Shown here one piece after another: positions 24,228 through 31,057 of a stretch of 36,473 nt of DNA; within the stretch, counting starts at the first letter, position 1; each line of letters begins with the position of its first letter. The stretch is taken from positions 1-36,473 of the forward strand of contig VGSF01000045.1 of assembly GCA_016875165.1 (NCBI GenBank), written 5' to 3'. The DNA is from Deltaproteobacteria bacterium. Its GTDB lineage: Bacteria > Desulfobacterota > SM23-61. The position numbers and the translations under genes are program-made. The notes under the pieces are model-generated. The model was not told where the DNA came from. It searched no databases and saw only the letters and a list, made by a program, of their open reading frames with translations.

Positions 24228-24491
24228 ATTGTATAGGAATTTGCTTTTTTATCCCCCTCCCCCCAACCCCCTCCCGCCAGGGGAGGGGGGATACTTGGGG
24301 GGCTCCCTAATTCCCTCCCCCTGGATGGGGGAGGGTTAGGGTGGGGGTGTTAATAACTTGATTGTATAGGAATTTGCTTTTTTATCCCCCTCCCCCCATC
24401 CCCCTCCCGCCAGGGGAGGGGAGATACTGGGGGATCCAAAATTCCCTCCCCCTGGATGGGGGAGGGTTAGGGTGGGGGTGTTAATAACTTG
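24228..24491 (+). repeat. Tandem pair of 133-bp G-rich double-hairpin repeats (copies 3 and 4)
   Basis: Two head-to-tail copies start at 24228 and 24361, each beginning ATTGTATAGGAATTTGC and ending GTTAATAACTTGA. The G-quadruplex motifs (G5-A-G3-TTA-G3-T-G5) are at 24327-24347 and 24458-24478. The second lies 75 bases upstream of the next start codon, on the coding strand. Copy 3 matches the guaA-side copy more closely and copy 4 the ugd-side copy in the linker between hairpins. Confidence 0.82.
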
Positions 24492-24553
24492 AAATGGTCA
24501 ATGGTCAATTATCAATGTTCAATGATTATTGCTAATTTAATAGGGGAGGGGAA

Positions 24554-25429
24554 ATGAGCGAAAATAAAAAAGCCGTCATTACCTGCGCATTAACCGGAGT
24601 GCTGACCGATCCGCTGGTTCACCATGTCCCGGTAACGCCCCAGGAGATGGCCGAACATGCCGAACAGGCTTTTAATGCCGGGGCAACCGTTGTTCACTGC
24701 CATTTCCGCAATCAAACGCCGGGGAAAGGGCACCTGCCATCGTGGGATATTGAATCGGTGGGTTCAATCCTTGCGGCCATCAAATCGCGGGTGCCGGAGA
24801 TCATGATCAACATGAGCACGGGGGTGCCCGGCCCGGACATTTCCGGGCCGTTGGCCTGCCTGGAAAAGTTTAAGCCAGAGATGGCCGCCTGCAATGCCGG
24901 ATCGCTAAATTACCTGAAGACGCGCAGAGATGGACAATGGGCCTGGCCTCCCATGCTTTTCGATAACCCGGTGGAAAAAGTCCAGAAGTTTCTTCAGGTA
25001 ATGATGGACAAGAGCATAGTTCCAGAATTCGAGTGTTTCGATACCGGAATCGTCCGCAGCGTGGGCCTTTACAAAGAGAACGGCATGTTCAAAGGCCCGG
25101 CGCATATCTCTCTGGTGATGGGAGTCGCCAGCGGAATGGCGGCCAAGCCGGGATGGCTGCCGTTGCTTCTGGAAGAAATGCCTCCTGACAGCCACTGGCA
25201 GGTGATCTCCGTTGGCCGGGAAGAAATATGGCCGCTGCATCGTCGCTGCCTGGAGCTTGGGGGAAATGCCCGGACCGGCCTGGAAGACACCTTCTATTTG
25301 CCCGATGGAAATAAAGCCACCAGTAATGGACAGCTTGTGGAAATCCTGGTCAAGATGGCCCGGGAAGCTGGCCGGGAGATTGCCAGCCCGTCTGAGGCGC
25401 GGGAGATCCTGGGAATTCGCCCCCGCTGA
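24554..25429 (+). CDS. Beta-keto acid cleavage enzyme (BKACE/Kce family, DUF849)
   Basis: This 291-residue TIM-barrel, zinc-dependent enzyme condenses a beta-keto acid with acetyl-CoA, giving acetoacetate and a new acyl-CoA. Zinc ligands appear as His48 and His50 in VVHCHFRN and Glu244 in RTGLEDTFY; Arg240 and Asp245 correspond to catalytic residues of 3-keto-5-aminohexanoate cleavage enzyme. ITCALTG opens strand 1. The loop HFRNQTPGKGHLPSWD differs from the HVRDPxTGR of Kce, so the substrate may differ. GGGGAGGGG precedes ATG 24554. A crotonase follows after 63 bases, presumably in one operon. Confidence 0.9.
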   Translation: MSENKKAVITCALTGVLTDPLVHHVPVTPQEMAEHAEQAFNAGATVVHCHFRNQTPGKGHLPSWDIESVGSILAAIKSRVPEIMINMSTGVPGPDISGPLACLEKFKPEMAACNAGSLNYLKTRRDGQWAWPPMLFDNPVEKVQKFLQVMMDKSIVPEFECFDTGIVRSVGLYKENGMFKGPAHISLVMGVASGMAAKPGWLPLLLEEMPPDSHWQVISVGREEIWPLHRRCLELGGNARTGLEDTFYLPDGNKATSNGQLVEILVKMAREAGREIASPSEAREILGIRPR

Positions 25430-25492
25430 AGACCCTAACCTGGCATAAACAGAACCAGGCGGGTAAAGATTGGAAAAAGGAAGGAGAAGACA

Positions 25493-26281
25493 ATGGACAA
25501 CCCCGATGAGGTTCTCTACGAGGTCAAGGATCGTGTGGCCACGATCACCATCAACCGTCCCCAGGCCCGCAATTCCCTGAATGCCGGCGTCATCGCCGGT
25601 TTGAGCTCCATGCTTGACCGGGCAATGGCGGAAAGCGAGGTGGGATCCATAGTAATTACCGGAGCCGGCGGAAAAGCCTTCTGCGCCGGAGCTGATCTGG
25701 CCGGAAGTTTTTCGCGGGATAAATCTTTCCTCGGTCAGCACGAAGAAAGAGGCCATTTTGCCCGACTTCTTTTTAAAATGAACCGGTGCAAGAAACCGAT
25801 CCTGGCCGCCGTAGAGGGATACTGTCTGGCTGGCGGCCTGGGACTCTGCCTTTCAGCCGATCTGGTCGTGGCCAGTGATGATTCCCAGTTCGGCCTGCCG
25901 GAGATTCAACGCGGGCTCTGGCCCTATATCGTCACGGCCGTGCTCATCCGCAACGTTGGCCGAAAAAAAGCCCTGGAGCTTTGCATGATTGGCGAGCGCA
26001 TCTCCGCAGCCGAGGCCGAAAGAATCGGGATGATCAATTCCTGCGTACCCAAAGCCGCATTCAAGGAAAGGGTGGAAGGGATGGCCAGGAAACTTGCATC
26101 CTTCAGCCCGGCTGTGATGGGACTCGGCAAGGAATCTTTCTATGCCATAGCTGACATAGAGTTTGCTGCGGCCATCGAATACCTCAAGTCCCAGCTCACC
26201 CTGAATACGCAATGTGAAGATTTAAAGGAAGGGATTAAGGCCTTTTTGGAAAAAAGAGAACCGAAATGGCAGGGGAGATAA
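25493..26281 (+). CDS. Enoyl-CoA hydratase/isomerase (crotonase) family protein
   Basis: This 262-residue crotonase has ITINRPQARNSLN (18-30), the CoA oxyanion loop AFCAGADL (62-69) and AVEGYCLAGGLGLCLSAD (106-123). Aligned with mitochondrial enoyl-CoA hydratase, the position of catalytic Glu144 is Gly117, while Glu164 is kept as Glu137 in LPEIQRGLWP. Loss of one glutamate is common in isomerases and other crotonases, so a simple hydratase is uncertain. The length is full, with a normal C-terminus. A strong AAGGAAGGAG site precedes the ATG. It likely works with the beta-keto acid cleavage enzyme 63 bases upstream on an acyl-CoA intermediate. Confidence 0.88.
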   Translation: MDNPDEVLYEVKDRVATITINRPQARNSLNAGVIAGLSSMLDRAMAESEVGSIVITGAGGKAFCAGADLAGSFSRDKSFLGQHEERGHFARLLFKMNRCKKPILAAVEGYCLAGGLGLCLSADLVVASDDSQFGLPEIQRGLWPYIVTAVLIRNVGRKKALELCMIGERISAAEAERIGMINSCVPKAAFKERVEGMARKLASFSPAVMGLGKESFYAIADIEFAAAIEYLKSQLTLNTQCEDLKEGIKAFLEKREPKWQGR

Positions 26282-26397
26282 ATTCTTTCTTTGTGCGGAA
26301 CCCCAGTCAATCTATTCCTTCAAGGTTTTCTCCCGGACGATGCTGCTGCGCCTAAGGCGGACTCAGCCCCCTAGCCTCCATCCACGATATAAGCCGA

Positions 26398-26426
26398 TTG
26401 AGCGATTTACGGTTTCTTAATAAAAT
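26398..26426 (+). promoter_or_regulatory. Candidate sigma-70 promoter for the carbamoylase gene
   Basis: TTGAGC (26398-26403), a 17-base spacer and TAAAAT (26421-26426) lie 32 bases before ATG 26459, with GGAGGAG as ribosome site. This suggests the gene has its own promoter instead of relying on the crotonase upstream. Confidence 0.5.
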
Positions 26427-26458
26427 AGGAATGATTTTACGATATACGGAGGAGCCAT

Positions 26459-27694
26459 ATGGATTCCAAAGAGTTACGAGTAAACGGGGAGCGTCTGAAA
26501 ATTACATTGGAAAAAATGGCTGAAATCGGGACTACTCCCGCAGGCGGAGTACACCGCCTGGCCCTTTCGGATGAAGATAAGCAAGCAAGGGATCTGTTTG
26601 TCAAATGGCTCAGGGAAATCGATCTACGGGTTACAGTGGATGAAATGGGTAATATCTTTGGCTGGCGCCCTGGAAAAGATAACGACCTTCCTCCGGTCAT
26701 GAGCGGTTCACATATAGATTCGCAACCCAAAGGAGGTCGGTTTGACGGAATTTTGGGGGTCATGGGAGCGCTGGAGGCATTTCGGACGATCCGGGAAAAC
26801 CAGGTTGAAACCCAAAGACCGCTTGTTATCGTTGATTGGACGAATGAAGAGGGATCGAGGTTTCCACCGGCCATGGTTGGTTCGGGGGTTTGGGCGGGCA
26901 AAATGGATAAAGACTTCGCATATAGTCGGACGGATTTTCACGGAAAGAAATTCGGGGAGGAACTGGAGAGAATCGGATATAAGGGGACGCAACCGGCGAA
27001 AAAATGGCCCCTCCATGCCTATTGGGAATTGCATATAGAGCAGGGGCCGATTTTGGAAAAAATGGGCAAAAAGATAGGAGTTCCCGAGGGAATCGTTGGC
27101 ATCGGGTGGTATGATGTTCAAGTGGATGGGAAAGCCAACCAGGTCGGCCCAACGCCTATGAAGGGTAGGAATGATGCGCTGTGCGCCGCTGCGGAAATGA
27201 TCCTAAAGGTGGAAGAAATGCCCGGCAAAATGGGTGGAAATATGGTGGCAACCGTAGGAGAAATCCACAACTTTCCCAACTCCCGAAACATCATTCCCGG
27301 GCAGGTCAAATTCACCGTTGATGTTCGTTCGTGGGATGACCAGATGGTCGCCATGGCCCGGGAGGAATTGCGGAATGACTTTGAACGGGTTGCTGAAAAA
27401 AGAGGCTGTTCGATGCGCTTCCAAGAGATTTGGAAGGTAGAGCACGCCCCTTTTGATCAATCTTTGATGAAGAAAATTCTGGAAATTGCCGGACAGATGG
27501 GCTATGCCAGCCATTCCCTGGTCAGCGGAGCCGGTCATGATGCCAGCTACATGAGTAAGGTTGCCCCCACAGCCATGATATTCGTTCCGAGCATCGGCGG
27601 GCGGAGTCATGTAGAAGTGGAAAATACGGGATGGGAAGATTGTGAAGCAGGGGCAAACGTTTTACTTCACTGCATTCTGCAATCGGCTCTATAA
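26459..27694 (+). CDS. M20-family amidase: N-carbamoyl-L-amino acid hydrolase / ureidopropionase / allantoate amidohydrolase type
   Basis: This 411-residue binuclear-metal hydrolase has GSHIDSQPKGGRFDG (His85, Asp96), WTNEEGSRF (Glu130/131), LHIEQGPILE and a C-terminal GGRSHVEVE histidine, the metal and substrate ligands of the hydantoinase/carbamoylase subfamily. GTTPAGGVHRLALSDED at the N-terminus and SGAGHDASYM near the C-terminus are typical. Members cleave the ureido group of N-carbamoyl amino acids, 3-ureidopropionate, ureidoglycine-type compounds or amides. The exact substrate is open. No hydantoinase or dihydropyrimidinase is adjacent. It may relate to the nitrogen-containing compound handled by the enzymes upstream, but has its own promoter-like sequence. 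Confidence 0.85.
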   Translation: MDSKELRVNGERLKITLEKMAEIGTTPAGGVHRLALSDEDKQARDLFVKWLREIDLRVTVDEMGNIFGWRPGKDNDLPPVMSGSHIDSQPKGGRFDGILGVMGALEAFRTIRENQVETQRPLVIVDWTNEEGSRFPPAMVGSGVWAGKMDKDFAYSRTDFHGKKFGEELERIGYKGTQPAKKWPLHAYWELHIEQGPILEKMGKKIGVPEGIVGIGWYDVQVDGKANQVGPTPMKGRNDALCAAAEMILKVEEMPGKMGGNMVATVGEIHNFPNSRNIIPGQVKFTVDVRSWDDQMVAMAREELRNDFERVAEKRGCSMRFQEIWKVEHAPFDQSLMKKILEIAGQMGYASHSLVSGAGHDASYMSKVAPTAMIFVPSIGGRSHVEVENTGWEDCEAGANVLLHCILQSAL

Positions 27695-27727
27695 AATGGG
27701 TTAAGGAGAGAGGTGTTTAAAGGACTC

Positions 27728-27760
27728 AACATAATTTAATAAGTCACTTTATGTTAATTT
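27728..27760. terminator. Weak bidirectional terminator candidate between convergent genes
   Basis: AACATAA (27728-27734) pairs with TTATGTT (27749-27755), followed by AATTTTT. The AT-only stem is weak. It is placed where the carbamoylase (+) and HDOD (-) genes converge. Confidence 0.25.
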
Positions 27761-27765
27761 TTAAA

Positions 27766-28641
27766 CTATTCGATATTTACAGTAAAATTAAATATCGATT
27801 TGGCCTTGGTCATTTCTTCATGAAAAATATTTTCAACCGACTGAAGGTCTGCAGGAATCCATTCTTCAGGGTGAGACATTCCTTCCTTGTTGAACGCTTC
27901 GAGCAATCCGGGAAAATCGAGGGAGCCGGAAACGAAACGGTCGGCATAATGAAGTATCATTCCGAGTTTGGGATTCAGCTTCCACCTGGCATCATGGTGG
28001 TGCGCAACTGCTTCCACCAGAGCTTCCGGAAAAACCCATTGAGTGGAAATTCTCCCCCCAATTTCGGCGTGGGTAACGCCCAGTATTTCTTTTTCAGCTT
28101 GCAAAGGTTTTATTCCTTCTTCTTCCTTTTTTTTGATCTGCTGGTATTGATCCGGGAAGTATTGCTGGATAATGAGTTTCCCGATGTCATGGATCAACCC
28201 TGATAAATAGGCTTCATCAATCTCCGGATAGCGGTAAATCCATGCCAGACGCTTGGCAATTACCGCGCACTCCAGGGAATGCTGCCAGAGCGGCTGCAGG
28301 GTTTGCATCTCCTTGGTGTCTTTTAAAGTATGGAATAACGATGTGAGCAAAATAATTTCTTTTACTGCATCAAACCCGATAATTATAATCGCCCGTTGAA
28401 CCGTGTTAGCATTACGCGATCCCATCCCATAGTATGCGGAATTGGCCAGTTTTAGAACCTTGGCTGAAAGCGATTGGTCCAGGGACTTGGATAACTCCCG
28501 GGTGCTGATATCGGCCGATTCAGTCATCTCCAGGACCTTCATCACCACCTGCGGGAGGGTCGGGAGATGTTCAATCTGCTTGATTACTTTATCGACAAAA
28601 CCATTTCCGGCATTATTCATAGTTTCTATAATAATCTCCAT
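27766..28641 (-). CDS. HDOD-domain signalling protein
   Basis: This 291-residue protein is a stand-alone HDOD domain (about 18-215). Marks are IEHLPTLPQVVMKVLEM, the LSKSLDQSLSAKVLKLANSAYYG helix pair, LWQHSLECAVIAKRLA and LSGLIHDIGKLIIQQYFP. HDOD proteins are non-catalytic or degenerate relatives of HD hydrolases used in bacterial signal relay, for example with response regulators or cyclic-di-GMP circuits. No receiver or GGDEF domain is fused. ATG 28641 has AAAAGGA nearby; an in-frame ATG at 28620 is possible. It diverges from miaB with 104 bp between the two starts. Confidence 0.88.
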   Translation of the reverse strand: MEIIIETMNNAGNGFVDKVIKQIEHLPTLPQVVMKVLEMTESADISTRELSKSLDQSLSAKVLKLANSAYYGMGSRNANTVQRAIIIIGFDAVKEIILLTSLFHTLKDTKEMQTLQPLWQHSLECAVIAKRLAWIYRYPEIDEAYLSGLIHDIGKLIIQQYFPDQYQQIKKKEEEGIKPLQAEKEILGVTHAEIGGRISTQWVFPEALVEAVAHHHDARWKLNPKLGMILHYADRFVSGSLDFPGLLEAFNKEGMSHPEEWIPADLQSVENIFHEEMTKAKSIFNFTVNIE

Positions 28642-28711
28642 TATCCTTTTCGGAATTATTCCAGAAAACTTGAATCCTCTTCCTGGCCATAGTTAACCAA
28701 ATGCGGAAGAG

Positions 28712-28740
28712 TTGACATGGCATGGGGTAGGTGGTAAAAA
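28712..28740 (+). promoter_or_regulatory. Candidate sigma-70 promoter very close to the miaB start
   Basis: TTGACA (28712-28717), a 17-base spacer and TAAAAA (28735-28740) would start transcription at about the ATG at 28746. If real, this implies a leaderless or nearly leaderless message. The -10 matches only four of six positions. Confidence 0.3.
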
Positions 28741-28745
28741 AAAAC

Positions 28746-30140
28746 ATGGGGCATAAAAAACTTTACCTGAAAACCTTCGGCTGCCAGATGAATGTTTATG
28801 ATTCGGAACGTATTTCCCACGTTCTGGCCGCAAGAAATTATCGCCTGGTTGTAAATCCTTCCGAAGCGGATTTGATTTTTTTGAATACCTGCAGCGTCCG
28901 GGAAAAACCGGAACAAAAAGTTTACAGCGCCCTGGGTCGATATCGGGCGTTTAAAAAAAAGAACTCCAAGCTGATCATTGGGGTCGGGGGATGCCTGGCC
29001 CAGCAGGAAGGAGAGGGTTTCCTTAAACGATTTCCCCATGTGGACTTTGTGATAGGGACAAAAGAATTTAAGCGCATCGATGAAATCCTGGATGACCTGG
29101 AAGATTCCGGAAAACGAAGCGCGGCAACACACCTCAATGGCCGGGTTGATCCTTATGCTTCTCTTCCCTTTTCCCCCTCGCCGTCAAAGGTGGCGGCCTT
29201 TGTATCCATCATGCAGGGCTGTGATAATTTCTGCTCTTATTGTATCGTTCCCTTTGTCCGCGGCAGGGAAGTAAGTAGACCGAGTCAGGAGGTCTTAGAG
29301 GAAATCCGGGTCCTTGCCGCTAAGGGAGTCAAAGAGGTGACTTTACTCGGTCAAAATGTGAATTCCTACGGGAAAACAAAGCCGGGTGAATTGGATTTTG
29401 CAGGAATGTTGAAGGCTGTCCAGGAAATTGCCGGAATCGAGCGCATACGATTTACCACCTCGCACCCCAAGGACCTTTCCCGCCCGTTGATCGAGGCCTT
29501 CGGCAGATTACCCAAACTTTGCGAGCACATTCATCTGCCCGTGCAGTCCGGATCGGACCGCATACTTAAACGAATGAACCGGGGCTACTCTGGAGAAGAA
29601 TATCTAAAAAAAATTTCGCGGCTGCGCCAATCCTGCCCCAGGATCAGGATCACAACAGATATGATCGTGGGATTTCCAGCTGAAGAGGAGGAGGATTTTC
29701 GGGCCAGCCTGGAAATGATCGAAGAGATCCAGTTCGACGATCTTTTTTCTTTTAAATATTCGGATCGACCGGGCACTCAGGCAACTCACTTTCCGGAAAA
29801 AGTAATGGAGGAGGTCAGCCAGCGAAGGCTTACGGAGCTACAGACCCTGCAAAGGAAAATCACTTTGAAGCGGAACAAAGCCTGGGAGAGGGAAAAGGTT
29901 GAGGTGCTGGTGGAAGGACGGAGCAAGGCAAGGGCTGAGGATAACATGGGGAGAACCCGGGCCAACCACATTGTCAATTTTCCCGGTAAGCCGTTTGCCG
30001 CCGGATCCCTGGTGACGGTCAAAATCCAAAAGGCCTATGCCCATAGCCTTCGGGGAGAATCTCCTCAGGACAGCCTTCCGGAGGATGGTAATATAGTGAA
30101 GAGGGGGAAAAGTGTTTCCCGGGGAAAGGAAAATTTATGA
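28746..30140 (+). CDS. miaB: tRNA-2-methylthio-N6-dimethylallyladenosine synthase MiaB
   Basis: This 464-residue radical-SAM methylthiotransferase adds the 2-methylthio group to i6A37 of tRNAs reading U-initial codons. It starts KKLYLKTFGCQMN with the first UPF0004 cysteine (Cys13), then NTCSVREKPEQK and GVGGCLAQQ for the auxiliary cluster. The SAM cluster CDNFCSYCIVPFVRGREVSR follows. A TRAM RNA-binding domain ends the protein (RTRANHIVNFPGKPFAAGSLVTVKI). CSVREKPEQKVYSALG and RGREVSR favour MiaB over MtaB or RimO. ATG 28746 is the conventional start; an in-frame GTG at 28731 would add five residues. It overlaps the PHP gene by ATGA. Confidence 0.95.
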   Translation: MGHKKLYLKTFGCQMNVYDSERISHVLAARNYRLVVNPSEADLIFLNTCSVREKPEQKVYSALGRYRAFKKKNSKLIIGVGGCLAQQEGEGFLKRFPHVDFVIGTKEFKRIDEILDDLEDSGKRSAATHLNGRVDPYASLPFSPSPSKVAAFVSIMQGCDNFCSYCIVPFVRGREVSRPSQEVLEEIRVLAAKGVKEVTLLGQNVNSYGKTKPGELDFAGMLKAVQEIAGIERIRFTTSHPKDLSRPLIEAFGRLPKLCEHIHLPVQSGSDRILKRMNRGYSGEEYLKKISRLRQSCPRIRITTDMIVGFPAEEEEDFRASLEMIEEIQFDDLFSFKYSDRPGTQATHFPEKVMEEVSQRRLTELQTLQRKITLKRNKAWEREKVEVLVEGRSKARAEDNMGRTRANHIVNFPGKPFAAGSLVTVKIQKAYAHSLRGESPQDSLPEDGNIVKRGKSVSRGKENL

Positions 30141-30784
30141 TTGACTTACACACGCACAGTCTATTCAGCGATGGGGAACTTTTGCCCTCAGAGCTGGTCC
30201 GCCGGGCAGAGGCAATCGGCTATCAAGCAGTGGCTATAACCGACCATGCGGACTCTTCAAATCTCGACTGGGTCATCCCCAGATTAGTTCAGGTTTGCCG
30301 GGATTTGAACATCCACTGGAAGGTACGGGCTGTTCCTGGCGTTGAGCTCACCCATCTTCCCACGGATCTCATCGCCCCTTTGACGGTTCGGGCAAGAGCA
30401 ATGGGGGCTCAGATCGTTCTTGCGCATGGAGAAACAGTAGTTGAACCGGTGCCACCGGGGACCAATCAAAAGGCCATTTACGCTGGAGTTGATATTCTGG
30501 CTCACCCCGGGTTGATCTTTGAGGAAGAGGCGATCCTGGCCCGGGAAAAAGGGGTCTTTCTGGAGATTACCTCGCGCAAGGGACATAGTTTGACCAACGG
30601 GCACGTAGCCCGTTTAGCTAAGAAGGTAGGAGCCCACCTGGTTTTAAACACAGACACCCACTCGCCGGAAGATCTGATCTCTCGTGATAACGCCATGAAA
30701 GTGGCCTTTGGAGCGGGTTTGAAATTAGCAGACTTCGAGCAAATGATAGAAAATTCCTGGAAAATACTATCCCGGCTGCGATGA
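30137..30784 (+). CDS. PHP-domain phosphoesterase (histidinol-phosphatase-like)
   Basis: This 215-residue single-domain PHP protein has MIDLHTHSLFSDGELLPSE (His5, His7), ITDHADSSNL, PGVELTHL, AHGETV, ILAHPG, EITSRKGH and NTDTHSPEDL, together the nine-residue trinuclear metal site of PHP enzymes. Its small size and HGE/TDTHS blocks match the group annotated as histidinol-phosphatase-like PHP proteins. Substrates vary, and this need not act in histidine synthesis. No his gene is nearby. The start overlaps the miaB stop (ATGA), so the two are translationally coupled. Confidence 0.86.
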   Translation: MIDLHTHSLFSDGELLPSELVRRAEAIGYQAVAITDHADSSNLDWVIPRLVQVCRDLNIHWKVRAVPGVELTHLPTDLIAPLTVRARAMGAQIVLAHGETVVEPVPPGTNQKAIYAGVDILAHPGLIFEEEAILAREKGVFLEITSRKGHSLTNGHVARLAKKVGAHLVLNTDTHSPEDLISRDNAMKVAFGAGLKLADFEQMIENSWKILSRLR

Positions 30785-30899
30785 TTACAAATGCGCTTTT
30801 TCGCGGGTCGGACCTGGGAAAGTGGTTGAATATGCTCGATAATGTGCCTTTTTAAGCCATATTTTAAGCCTTAAACGAGCATTTTGGGCTATCAAAAGC

Positions 30900-31057
30900 T
30901 GATGAAATCGTAAAAAGTCCGAAAGCCCCTTTTCCCGTCATTCCGGCGAACCCCGGATCGTGTCCGGGGCAGGCGCCGGAATCCAGTTATTTCAAGGAGT
31001 TATCAAACCTCTGGACTCCGGTTTTCACCGGAGTGACGACTTTTTACGATACCATCA
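30900..31057. repeat. TCGTAAAAAGTC-family inverted repeat, full copy, overlapping the TRAP permease stop
   Basis: The left end TGATGAAATCGTAAAAAGTC and the inverted right end GACTTTTTACGATACCATCA bound 158 bp containing hairpins such as ACTCCGGT-TTTC-ACCGGAGT and a TTCCGGCG/CGCCGGAA pair. The right terminus (31055-31057) provides the TGA stop of the minus-strand permease gene. In the 30785-30899 stretch there is also ATGCTCG (30832-30838) pairing with CGAGCAT (30876-30882), possibly linked to termination after the PHP gene. Confidence 0.75.

Noticed and set aside
24905..25756. 283-codon minus-strand open frame across the beta-keto acid cleavage enzyme and crotonase genes
   Set aside because: Both + strand genes carry intact catalytic motifs and good ribosome sites; the antisense frame has none.
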